Below the pieces are notes generated by a model. It was not told where the DNA came from. It was given only the letters and a program-made list of their open reading frames with translations, and did not search any database. Positions 41,704 through 48,853 of a stretch of DNA of 48,853 nucleotides are shown one piece after another. Position numbers and translations under genes: made by a program. Each line of letters begins with the position of its first letter. The first letter of the stretch is position 1. Source of the DNA: Beijerinckiaceae bacterium (GTDB taxonomy: Bacteria > Pseudomonadota > Alphaproteobacteria > Rhizobiales > Beijerinckiaceae); NCBI GenBank assembly GCA_947478405.1, contig CANJVX010000025.1:1-48853 (forward strand), in the 5' to 3' direction.

Positions 41704-42828
41704 TTAGGACGAGGCTGTCCGCAAGGCTAGGTCGAGCAAGGGGCCAGGACGGCGTAATTCTTCCAATAGATTGAAATGATGGCAGTTCTCGACCTGTAGG
41801 GGAGCTTCAGCTCCCCAGGCTGCAGCCATCTCACCCGATTGGCGCTTGAACTCATCCGTCTCCAGTGCGCCCAGAGCCAGCCCGACCCGCGTTTTTTTGG
41901 GCTGTGGGCAAAAGAGAGGCGAAAGAGCGCTGGCCTGCGCCCGATCCTTCAAACCGATGATGGCGCCCATCGGCAGATGGAACAGCGGGTCCAGATCGAA
42001 AACACCTGAGAGAAGAAGAACCGAGGCAATGTCAGGCCCATGCGGATCAGCCGCTGCCATGGCGGCCAGATGAGCGCCTGCACTATGGCCCGCCAGATGG
42101 ATCTGTGTCGGATCAAAGCCGAGTGCGCCCGCTTGCGCCCGCAAAGACTGCAAGGCATAGCGAATAACCAGTACAATCTCCGCGAGCGGGGTTTCAGGAC
42201 AGAGCGGATAATCGAGCATGGCGACAGAAAAACCATGTGCGCGCATGCCTACGGCAAATTGTCCATGCTGGTCTTTCGTACAGGCCTGCCAATAGCCGCC
42301 ATGTAGGAAAACCCAAAGCGGCGCATGCGCACGCGCGGCAGGATAAAAATCAAACATCTCGTCACAGCCACGGCCGTAATGGAGATCAAGAGCGCCTGCA
42401 TGCTGGCGGGCCAAAGCGCCGTCGGCATTCCAGCCGCGAAACACATCCTGCATATTAGCGACTTGCAAACGCGGCGCATAAGCGCGCGTGAGTTCGGGCA
42501 TGGTCATGCCATTCCACACGGGCTTGGCTTCACGCACCGCCGTGATCTCCGCATCCGCTTCAACAGCGACTGGGCCTTGCGCGTAAAAGACCGCCTTGCG
42601 AAGCCCACCAAACACTTCACGCCAAGCAAGATCATTCTGACGCCGGCTCAGATGAAAGGCCTGCGGCTCGGGCGCAAAGATACGCATTCGCAGAATATCG
42701 GCAGGTGTGGCGCCCTGCCGGGCCAAATCGGCCACCACTTGAAAGAGCGCTTCGCGCAAGGCATCAGCCGGCACCCATTGCGAGGAGCTGGCACGCGCTA
42801 GCAAAAGAGCGCTTTCAGATTGAGACAT
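41704..42828 (-). CDS. Fusion of RidA-like domain with alpha/beta hydrolase (arylformamidase-like)
   Basis: This 374-residue protein has two parts. Residues 1-105 resemble a RidA/YjgF subunit ('ALREALFQVVADLARQGATP', 'ILRMRIFAPEPQAF', 'GPVAVEADAEITAV'). Residues about 130-374 are an alpha/beta hydrolase with 'WVFLHGGYWQACTKDQHGQF' (HGGYW), nucleophile 'HLAGHSAGAHLAAM', Asp in 'GALETDEFKRQS' and His in 'VENCHHFNLLEEL', as in kynurenine-formamidase-like enzymes. RidA proteins hydrolyse reactive imines/enamines, so the fusion may process an amino- or formamide-containing ring-cleavage product. ATG at 42828 overlaps livF by 14 bases. Confidence 0.75.
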   Translation of the reverse strand: MSQSESALLLARASSSQWVPADALREALFQVVADLARQGATPADILRMRIFAPEPQAFHLSRRQNDLAWREVFGGLRKAVFYAQGPVAVEADAEITAVREAKPVWNGMTMPELTRAYAPRLQVANMQDVFRGWNADGALARQHAGALDLHYGRGCDEMFDFYPAARAHAPLWVFLHGGYWQACTKDQHGQFAVGMRAHGFSVAMLDYPLCPETPLAEIVLVIRYALQSLRAQAGALGFDPTQIHLAGHSAGAHLAAMAAADPHGPDIASVLLLSGVFDLDPLFHLPMGAIIGLKDRAQASALSPLFCPQPKKTRVGLALGALETDEFKRQSGEMAAAWGAEAPLQVENCHHFNLLEELRRPGPLLDLALRTASS

Positions 42829-43519
42829 GACGATGCACCTCTGCCCTGTCTCGCGCGAGATCGGCACTTGTACCCGACCAGATCGTGCGGCCTTTTTCGA
42901 TAACATAATGCCGGTCAGCCAGACGTTCCAGCACGGCGATATTCTTATCGACGATGAGGATCGACTGGCCCTGCATCTTCAGCGCCTCAAGACAGCGCCA
43001 GATTTCAGCGCGAATGACAGGCGCCAGACCCTCTGTCGCTTCATCAAGAATGAGCAAATCCGGATTGGTCATGAGCGCGCGACCAATGGCGAGCATTTGC
43101 TGCTCGCCCCCAGAGAGCGTTGCGCCATTCTGTGCCTGCCGCTCATCGAGACGTGGAAACAAAGCGAAGATACGCGCCAGCGTCCACGGGTTTTCAGCAG
43201 CGCGCCGATCAGTAGCTGTGGCTATGAGATTTTCGCGCACGCTAAGACGCGTGAAAATCTGTCGTCCCTCTGGCACCAAACCTATCCCAAGACGGGCCAC
43301 GCGATCTGCCGGACGCCCGTCAATATCTTCACCTTTGAAAGTGATGTGACCGGAGAGCGGCTTTATCAATCCCATGATGGTGCGGATGGTCGTTGTCTTT
43401 CCCATGCCGTTACGGCCAAGCAGAGTGACAAACTCCCCTGCCCCGACATCGAGCCCAATGTCGAAGAGAACATGGCTTGACCCGTAAGCAGCCGAGACGG
43501 AACGAAGCGAGAGCATCAA
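42815..43519 (-). CDS. livF: Branched-chain-type ABC transporter ATP-binding protein LivF-like
   Basis: This 234-residue ATPase has 'LLGRNGMGKTTTIRTIMGLI' (Walker A), 'LVPEGRQIFTRLSVRENLI' (the LivF 'PEGR' mark), signature 'TLSGGEQQMLAIGRAL' and Walker B 'LLILDEATEGLAP'. Its start overlaps the livG stop as ATGA. In this subfamily ligands include amino acids, urea and aromatic or dicarboxylic acids, so the liv name marks family and not substrate. Confidence 0.9.
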   Translation of the reverse strand: MMLSLRSVSAAYGSSHVLFDIGLDVGAGEFVTLLGRNGMGKTTTIRTIMGLIKPLSGHITFKGEDIDGRPADRVARLGIGLVPEGRQIFTRLSVRENLIATATDRRAAENPWTLARIFALFPRLDERQAQNGATLSGGEQQMLAIGRALMTNPDLLILDEATEGLAPVIRAEIWRCLEALKMQGQSILIVDKNIAVLERLADRHYVIEKGRTIWSGTSADLARDRAEVHRHVSI

Positions 43520-44223
43520 TCCTCCCCCGTTCCGAGATAGGCCTCGCGCACGCGCGGATCATTCTGGATTTCTTGCGGCGTGCCGCTGGCGATGATCGCG
43601 CCATAGACCAAAACAGATATGCGGTCTGCCAGAGCAAAGACCGCTTTCATATCATGCTCGACCAGCAACATAGCCATTTCGCCACGCAAGCCTTGCAGGA
43701 TGGAAATCATCTGCTCGCTTTCGGCCGGCCCCAGCCCCGCCATGGGCTCATCCAGCAACAACATGCGCGGGCGCGTGGCCAGAGCAATGGCGAGTTCCAA
43801 TTGCTTGCGCTCGCCGTGGGCAAGATCACTCACCCGCACATCAGCGCGCGCCGAAATGGCTGCACGTACCAAATACTGATCTGCCTCGTCAGCCGATGCG
43901 CCGCGCGCATAGAGAGCCGCAATGACATTCTCACGCGCCGAATATTCACCAAGCACCTGCGGCACTTGAAAGGTCCGTGCCAATCCGCGCTTGACGCGGG
44001 CGGCTTGCGACAAAGAGCGCAGCTCTGCACCATCGAGAAAAATCGCGCCGCTGTCCGGCGCAAGCTCACCCATGACTTGCAAGATCAAAGTTGTCTTGCC
44101 TGCACCATTGGGACCGATGAGTGCATGCACTTCACCTGCGCGCAAATCGAGCGACACATGATCCGTCACGCGCAAGCCGCCAAAATTTTTGGTGAGATCA
44201 TCAAGGACCAGCAGCGCGCTCAT
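43516..44223 (-). CDS. livG: Branched-chain-type ABC transporter ATP-binding protein LivG-like
   Basis: This 235-residue ATPase has 'LTKNFGGLRVTDHVSLDL', Walker A 'LIGPNGAGKTTLILQVMG', 'GLARTFQVPQVLGEYSAREN', signature 'LAHGERKQLELAIAL', Walker B 'MLLLDEPMAGLGP' and 'LLVEHDMKAVFALADRISVL'. The ATG at 44223 forms an ATGA overlap with the livM stop; a longer upstream frame lies inside livM. Confidence 0.9.
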   Translation of the reverse strand: MSALLVLDDLTKNFGGLRVTDHVSLDLRAGEVHALIGPNGAGKTTLILQVMGELAPDSGAIFLDGAELRSLSQAARVKRGLARTFQVPQVLGEYSARENVIAALYARGASADEADQYLVRAAISARADVRVSDLAHGERKQLELAIALATRPRMLLLDEPMAGLGPAESEQMISILQGLRGEMAMLLVEHDMKAVFALADRISVLVYGAIIASGTPQEIQNDPRVREAYLGTGED

Positions 44224-45179
44224 GGCTTTCTGCCTCCGATGCGCGCCAGACCGCCGCGGAATGCGAGCACCATGAGAACGAGAAGCGGACCGAGAATGGC
44301 CTGCCAATGTTCGGTCCAAGTGTTCAGCGTGGCCTCAAGCCCGATCAATGCAAAAGCACCGAGCACCGGCCCGATGATTGTGCCTGACCCGCCCAGCACA
44401 CACATGATAAGCAATTCGCCTGATGTCGTCCAATGCATAAGATCCGGCGAAACAAAACGTCCGAGATTGGCCATAAGCGCACCAGCTAACCCCGCACCCA
44501 TGCCTGAAATGATGAAGGCGATCCATTTCATGCGAAATGTATCAACGCCGATCGCCTGCATGCGTCGCTCGTTCTGGCGGATGCCGCCGAGCAAAAGACC
44601 AAACCGGGAATGCAGCACGCGCGCGCAGACTGCGAGCCAAGCGAGCAGAAAACCCAGCGTCACGTAAAAGAAGGTCGCATCATCGCGCATATTCAAATCA
44701 AACAGAGCATTGCGGCGGCGGAAGGTAAGACCGTCATCGCCGCCATAGGCTTTGAGCGCGAGGAAGAGAAAGAAGATCATCTGCGCAAAGGCGAGAGTGA
44801 TCATGATGAATTGGATGCCGCTCGTGCGCAAAGCCAGCGCGCCGATGATGGCAGCGGCCACACCGCTCACCAGCATCGCCACCAGCACATTGACGAACAG
44901 GAGATTGCTGCCCGACACCAACCCCAAAAATGGTTCGCCGGAAATCGCATGCGTGGTGGAAATACCAATCGCATAAGCGCCGATGCCGTAGAAAGCCGCG
45001 TGCCCAAGACTCACCAAACCGCCAAAACCCAGCGCGATGTTCAGCGCACTGGCTGCCAGACCCAAAATCATCATACGGGTAAACAATGTGATCAGCGCAG
45101 GCGAACCGATTATTTCCGCGATGAAGGGCCATGCAAGCAGAAGCGCCAGACCGAGCGTGGGCAAAAGAAACTTACGCAT
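44220..45179 (-). CDS. livM: Branched-chain-type ABC transporter permease LivM-like
   Basis: This 319-residue membrane protein has about 8-10 hydrophobic helices, with 'ALNIALGFGGLVSLGHAAFY' and 'GIGAYAIGIS' near the start. The permease loop 'RVLHSRFGLLLGGIRQNERR' is followed by 'IGVDTFRMKWIAFIISGMGA', as in LivM. It overlaps livH by 8 bases. Confidence 0.9.
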   Translation of the reverse strand: MRKFLLPTLGLALLLAWPFIAEIIGSPALITLFTRMMILGLAASALNIALGFGGLVSLGHAAFYGIGAYAIGISTTHAISGEPFLGLVSGSNLLFVNVLVAMLVSGVAAAIIGALALRTSGIQFIMITLAFAQMIFFLFLALKAYGGDDGLTFRRRNALFDLNMRDDATFFYVTLGFLLAWLAVCARVLHSRFGLLLGGIRQNERRMQAIGVDTFRMKWIAFIISGMGAGLAGALMANLGRFVSPDLMHWTTSGELLIMCVLGGSGTIIGPVLGAFALIGLEATLNTWTEHWQAILGPLLVLMVLAFRGGLARIGGRKP

Positions 45180-46083
45180 GGCCGGGGAATAATCCCTTCG
45201 GCTTGATCAGCAAGACGAGCGCCATCAAAAGATAAACGCCCATGGCTGAAATGCCCGACGCCAAAGCATCGGCCTCCGACCCCGCCATCATCCCGCGCAA
45301 GATTTGCGGCAGGAAAGCGCGCAGACTTGTGTCCACAAGCCCGACCAGTAGCGCGCCCCAGAATGCGCCCGCCACAGAGCCCAGCCCCCCGATCACCACG
45401 ACAACAAAGGTGAGAATGAGAATTTGCTCGCCCATGCCCACCTGCACAGAGAAAAGCGGGCCAGCCATCAATCCAGCAAAGCCCGCGAGCAGAGCGCCAA
45501 GGCCAAAGACTATTGTATACAGGAGGCGAATATCGACGCCGAGTGCCTGCACCATTTCACGATGCGTTGCGCCTGCGCGCACCAGCATGCCAAGCCGCGT
45601 ACGCTGGATAAGAAAGTAGAGGCCCACTGCAATCAGAAGACCCGCGGCTATAATGCACAGACGATAGGCCGGATAGGGAAAAAGACCGAGATCAACAGCA
45701 CCCGAGAGAGCGGGCGGGATTTGAACAAACAAAGGCTGTCTACCAAAAAGCAGAATGATGGTCTGATTGAAAAACAGGATCAGACCAAAGGTTGCGAGTA
45801 CCTGATCCAGATGATCGCGCCCATAGAGATGGCGGATAACCAGATATTCCACCGCCATTCCGGTGAGCCCGCCGGCAGCAAGGCCTGCAGGAATAGCGAG
45901 CAGAAAAGAGCCGGTGATTTTAGCCGCAAGCGCTGCAGCATAAGCGCCCACCATATAAAGTGAGCCATGAGCGAGATTGATGACACCCATAATGCCGAAG
46001 ACGAGTGTCAGTCCTGCAGCCAACAAAAACAGCATGACGCCGAGCTGCAATCCGTTCAACAACTGCTCAAGAACGAGCGTCAT
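45172..46083 (-). CDS. livH: Branched-chain-type ABC transporter permease LivH-like
   Basis: This 303-residue membrane protein has 'LLNGLQLGVMLFLLAAGLTL' and 'FGIMGVINLAHGSLYMVGAY', the LivH signature. It also has 'LGMLVRAGATHREMVQALGV' (EAA-type loop) and 'VVIGGLGSVAGAFWGALLVG'. It starts at ATG 46083, after a gap filled by a dispersed repeat that separates it from the receptor gene. Confidence 0.9.
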   Translation of the reverse strand: MTLVLEQLLNGLQLGVMLFLLAAGLTLVFGIMGVINLAHGSLYMVGAYAAALAAKITGSFLLAIPAGLAAGGLTGMAVEYLVIRHLYGRDHLDQVLATFGLILFFNQTIILLFGRQPLFVQIPPALSGAVDLGLFPYPAYRLCIIAAGLLIAVGLYFLIQRTRLGMLVRAGATHREMVQALGVDIRLLYTIVFGLGALLAGFAGLMAGPLFSVQVGMGEQILILTFVVVVIGGLGSVAGAFWGALLVGLVDTSLRAFLPQILRGMMAGSEADALASGISAMGVYLLMALVLLIKPKGLFPGHA

Positions 46084-46095
46084 GTGACATGTCTC

Positions 46096-46180
46096 CCGTC
46101 ATTGCGAGGAACGAAGCGACAAAGCAATCAAGAGCCGCAGACGTGGTCTGGATTGCTTCGCGACGCTCGCAATGACGGCG
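46096..46180. repeat. Dispersed palindromic repeat, copy 7
   Basis: Left arm CCGTCATTGCGAGGAACGAA and GCGACAAAGCAATC. Right arm GTCTGGATTGCTTCGCGACG and CTCGCAATGACGGCG. It lies between the receptor gene and livH inside a likely operon, so its RNA hairpin could set the receptor/permease ratio. Confidence 0.9.
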
Positions 46181-46191
46181 CAAAGGATGTG

Positions 46192-47361
46192 TCAGAGCTT
46201 GCAATCCTTGGCGTAGAAATCACCCGTGTTGGATGAAATCTTGCCATTGGTCTTGATGATCGGCGCGCCATCGGCGCCCTTCACCACTTTCATCGAATAC
46301 CAATCCTGCACGGGGTGCTGGTTGTTACCGAATTTGAAATTGCCACGCACCGAGACGAAGTCGGCTTTCATCATGGCCGTGCGGAAAGCTTTCGCATCAT
46401 CCACTTTGCCGCCAGTGCCCTTCAGCGCCGCGCCAATGGCGAGTGCGGTGTCATAGCCTTGGCTGGCGTAATAGGTGATTGGACGATTGTATTTTTTCGT
46501 CCAAGCTTCCACGAAAGCCTTGTTGGCAGGATTGTCGAAATCGCTGTTCCACTGAGCTGACACGTTGACGCCGATCGCCGCGTCACCAATCGCCTTCAGA
46601 GTGACGGCATCCATCGAGGGTGAGGGCACAACCATCGGGATCTGTTCCAACAGACCTGCCTGCTGGTACTGACGCAAGAAAGCAATGCCAGCCCCACCGG
46701 GATGGAACTGGAAGATGAAATCTGGCTTGGCGGCGCGGATCTGCGCGATCTCAGCGGCAAAATCATTCTGATCAAGCTTGGTGAAAACCTCGCCGATCAC
46801 TTCGCCCTTGAAGGTGCGCTTGAAACCTTCGAGCGCATCTTTGCCCGCCGGATAATTCGGCGCCAAGATAAAAGCTTTCTTGTAGCCAAGGTTGTTGGCA
46901 TTCGAGCCGGCACTTTCATGCAGCGAGTCATTCTGCCACGAGACGACATAATAATTGGCGTGGCATTCTTTGCCGGCAAGATTGGAGGGGCCGGCATTGG
47001 GGCTCACATAAATGCCGCCATCTTCAAGCACGTCAGGCACAACAGCGAGTGCGACATTGGAGAAGACGATGCCGGTGAGCAGTTTCACCTTATCGGTCTT
47101 CATGAATTTTTCGGAAATCTGCTTGCCTTGGCCCGGCTTCAAGCCATCATCTTCGACGAGCACCTGCACCGGCACGCCGCCGAGCTTGCCGCCCTGCATA
47201 TCAATGGCGAGCTGGAAAGCATCACGGATATCCAGTCCAAGATAGCCGGCCGGACCCGATAGGGTTGTGATCATGCCTATCTTCAACGGCTCCTGCGCCT
47301 GCACGGCGCCGGCAGCACAAAAGGTGGCGGCCGCAATGGCCATTATGCGCATGGTTTTCAT
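46192..47361 (-). CDS. LivK-like periplasmic receptor of a branched-chain-type ABC transporter
   Basis: This 389-residue exported receptor has a signal peptide ending 'AAGAVQAQ' near residue 22. The mature start 'PLKIGMITTLSGPAGYLGLD' is typical of type-I LivK-family receptors. Others are 'NYYVVSWQNDSLHESAGSNA', 'KAFILAPNYPAGKDALEGF' and 'YYASQGYDTALAIGAALKG'. ATG at 47361 has a G-run upstream. Relatives bind amino acids or aromatic acids. It feeds the permease and ATPase genes that follow. Confidence 0.88.
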   Translation of the reverse strand: MKTMRIMAIAAATFCAAGAVQAQEPLKIGMITTLSGPAGYLGLDIRDAFQLAIDMQGGKLGGVPVQVLVEDDGLKPGQGKQISEKFMKTDKVKLLTGIVFSNVALAVVPDVLEDGGIYVSPNAGPSNLAGKECHANYYVVSWQNDSLHESAGSNANNLGYKKAFILAPNYPAGKDALEGFKRTFKGEVIGEVFTKLDQNDFAAEIAQIRAAKPDFIFQFHPGGAGIAFLRQYQQAGLLEQIPMVVPSPSMDAVTLKAIGDAAIGVNVSAQWNSDFDNPANKAFVEAWTKKYNRPITYYASQGYDTALAIGAALKGTGGKVDDAKAFRTAMMKADFVSVRGNFKFGNNQHPVQDWYSMKVVKGADGAPIIKTNGKISSNTGDFYAKDCKL

Positions 47362-47425
47362 GTCGTCCCCCCACAAAACTCGAGGGATCTTTTTTAGAGG
47401 GCCGAGGGCGGCACTGGCAAGTCTC

Positions 47426-47438
47426 ATCGCAATGACGG
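47426..47438. repeat. Terminal fragment of dispersed palindrome, copy 8
   Basis: Only the outer end TCGCAATGACGG remains. It lies between two receptor genes and runs straight into a GC hairpin. Confidence 0.5.
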
Positions 47439-47452
47439 GGGCTACAGCCCCC
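47437..47452 (-). terminator. Hairpin between the NMT1-like and LivK-like receptor genes
   Basis: GGGGGC (47437-47442), loop TACA, GCCCCC (47447-47452): 6 bp and very stable, with no U-run. It may act as a partial terminator or 3'-end stabiliser for the NMT1-like gene. Confidence 0.4.
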
Positions 47453-47466
47453 ATCACGCGTTCAAA

Positions 47467-48450
47467 TCACTTCGCCTTCAGCTTTTCCTGCCAGGACGTG
47501 TCGATATAGGTCGCGCCATCGCCCTTGGCGGGGTTGCCATAAACGCGGCGCAGATCGAGCACGGCCTGTACGCCCTTGGTGTTCAAAGCCGCATTACGGG
47601 TGAGACCACCGGGGCCCGTCAGGCGCTTCCAGATTTCCTCGGCATCCTGCTTAGCCAAGCCCGGCGTGCGCTTCATCAGCACTTCCACCGCGCCATCCTT
47701 ATTGTCGAACACGTAGTTTTGAGCGGCGATCACAGCGCGGGCCAAAGCCAGCACTTCTTTTTCGTGACCCTTTGCCCAGCTCTTGCGCACGGCATAGACA
47801 GAGCCCTGCGAGTCGCCCAGCGCCACGGCCACATCATCAAGAATGTTGAAGCCCTTCTTCTGCAGCTGGATATCCTGCGGCGAAGAAATGATCGCGACAT
47901 GCGCGCGGCCATCTTCCAAAGCAGCCATTCGTCCGTCGGTCGCGCCAACGGCAATGAGTGTATAATCCTTGTCGGACAAACCTTTACGCTTCAAAATCTC
48001 ATAGAGAACCGTGGCATAGCCCGAGGCCACCGCATCCACTGCCAGAACTTTGCCCTTGAGATCGGCATAAGTCTTGATCTCAGGACGCGCGACAACGCTG
48101 TTGAGGCCCGAATGAACGCCCAGAATGGCGGTCAGATCGTAATTGTCGAATTTGATCGCGCCCTGACCATCGGTATAGGCCACGATATTGTCGAAGGCCG
48201 TGGTGACGAATTCATATTTGCCATTCATCACATCGGCCATCTGGTCTTGCGAGCCGGCAGTTTTGTCGAGCGTGACAGCAAGGCCTTCCTTGGCGAAGAA
48301 ACCCTTTTCTTGTGCGACCCAGGCCGGAAGATTGGTGGCACCACCAAAACCGATCATGCGGATGGGTGTGGGCGCCTGCGCCACAGCCTGCATGGAGAAT
48401 GAAACGGCCAGCGCGAGCGCTAAGCCACAGCGACGTGTGAAATTACTCAT
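47467..48450 (-). CDS. NMT1/SsuA-like periplasmic receptor of an ABC transporter
   Basis: This 327-residue exported protein has a signal peptide 'LALALAVSFSMQAVAQA' and a mature start 'PIRMIGFGGATNLPAWVAQE' followed by 'KGFFAKEGL', the pattern of NMT1/THI5/SsuA-TauA receptors. 'VAVDAVASGYATVLYEILK'-type helix and 'GRAHVAIISSPQD' follow the hinge. The second ATG (48450) has GGGGGG eight bases upstream and is chosen over 48456. No SsuB/C partners are adjacent. It follows an FAH-family gene and precedes the Liv-type operon. Confidence 0.85.
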   Translation of the reverse strand: MSNFTRRCGLALALAVSFSMQAVAQAPTPIRMIGFGGATNLPAWVAQEKGFFAKEGLAVTLDKTAGSQDQMADVMNGKYEFVTTAFDNIVAYTDGQGAIKFDNYDLTAILGVHSGLNSVVARPEIKTYADLKGKVLAVDAVASGYATVLYEILKRKGLSDKDYTLIAVGATDGRMAALEDGRAHVAIISSPQDIQLQKKGFNILDDVAVALGDSQGSVYAVRKSWAKGHEKEVLALARAVIAAQNYVFDNKDGAVEVLMKRTPGLAKQDAEEIWKRLTGPGGLTRNAALNTKGVQAVLDLRRVYGNPAKGDGATYIDTSWQEKLKAK

Positions 48451-48473
48451 AGGCATTCCCCCCTTTTTATCTT

Positions 48474-48853
48474 TTAGCCGCCGATTTTATGAGCGCGCAC
48501 TTTCATGCGGAGCTCACCAAAAGCGGGCAGTGAATTGACCCGGATCACATCGCCCGGCTGCACGGGACCAACGCCCTTGGGCGTTCCCGTATAGAGAAGA
48601 TCGCCAGGATAGAGCGTGTAGAACGACGAGGCGAATTCGATCAAGCGACGAATGCCATAGACCATGTGCTGCGAATTCGAATCCTGCCGCTTGTCATCAT
48701 TCACATGCAGCGTGAAGGGAATGTCCTCGACATCCTTGATCTCGTCAGCCGTCACAAGCCAAGGCCCCATCGGCGTGTAGCCATCAACGGACTTGCGGAA
48801 TGAGCGATCTTCAGGACCGCGAACCGTCATGTCGAGGCCCAGCGAATAGCCAG
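48474..48853 (-). CDS. Fumarylacetoacetate hydrolase family protein, C-terminal part (5' end outside window)
   Basis: The open frame runs off the end of the window, and about 125 C-terminal residues are present. It shows 'GYSLGLDMTVRGPEDRSFRK' at the window edge (metal-Asp region), 'GYTPMGPWLVTADEI', 'QDSNSQHMVYGIRRLIEFAS' and the active-site loop 'LLYTGTPKGVGPVQPGDVI'. It is the usual FAH-fold pattern of 2-hydroxyhepta-dienedioate isomerase or acylpyruvate hydrolase type. It starts the receptor-transporter region, so the transported compound may be broken down by this enzyme. An internal ATG at 48830 is not the start. Confidence 0.88.
   Translation of the reverse strand, partial: GYSLGLDMTVRGPEDRSFRKSVDGYTPMGPWLVTADEIKDVEDIPFTLHVNDDKRQDSNSQHMVYGIRRLIEFASSFYTLYPGDLLYTGTPKGVGPVQPGDVIRVNSLPAFGELRMKVRAHKIGG

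Overview
The window looks like a chromosomal segment of an alphaproteobacterium, most likely Hyphomicrobiales (Rhizobiales). This rests on the gene content: a pstSCAB-phoU-phoB operon, EttA, an alphaproteobacterial RNase P RNA, short TctC/Bug-type solute receptors, LigI and CDP-sugar genes. It also rests on a G+C content of about 60% by eye and on many copies of the dispersed palindrome whose arms translate as 'CARNDG'/'HCERSEAIQ'. No phage, plasmid, transposase or CRISPR array is visible. Most of the window is ordinary, well-packed chromosome.

Layout. Bases 1-4273 hold the end of metF and a complete cobalamin-dependent metH. From 4.3 to 9.5 kb come a TctC-like receptor, a small secreted protein, an AmiD-like amidase, rnpB, a fumarylacetoacetate-hydrolase-family enzyme and ettA. 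From 9.5 to 17 kb lie an outer-membrane-type protein, a 2OG-Fe(II) oxygenase, a class II aldolase, pobA with an esterase, and a three-gene CDP-6-deoxysugar operon (rfbF, rfbG, reductase). From 17 to 19.2 kb are a coiled-coil protein, tRNA-Gln(TTG), tRNA-Pro(CGG), an SRPBCC protein and a histone-H1-like basic protein. From 19.3 to 26.6 kb is a phosphate-starvation block: a GT4 glycosyltransferase, a PlcP/LpxH-like metallophosphoesterase with its own Pho box, then phoB, phoU and pstBACS with a second Pho box ahead of pstS.

From 26.7 to 38.5 kb there is a CysB-like regulator, a TauD-family dioxygenase pair, a copper locus (DUF2946-like protein and a YcnI-PCuAC fusion), a crotonase-fold protein, a second TctC receptor, ligI with a DUF1932-type dehydrogenase, a D-2-hydroxyacid dehydrogenase, a dienelactone hydrolase, a radical-SAM remnant and an MFS exporter. 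From 38.5 to 48.9 kb there is a LysR gene with an apparent ATC start, a Rieske/amidohydrolase operon, and a branched-chain-type ABC transporter operon. That operon ends in a RidA-alpha/beta-hydrolase fusion and is preceded by an NMT1-like receptor and another FAH-family enzyme.

How the genes work together. Three themes recur: one-carbon/methionine metabolism; the phosphate response, apparently including membrane-lipid remodelling; and uptake and breakdown of aromatic or related carboxylic acids (PobA, LigI, dienelactone hydrolase, FAH enzymes, TctC, Liv and NMT1 receptors). The less ordinary observations are the Pho-box-linked PlcP-like gene next to a glycosyltransferase, a dispersed repeat that supplies the start of a signal peptide, the ATC-start LysR gene, the RidA-hydrolase fusion, and a crotonase lacking both catalytic glutamates.
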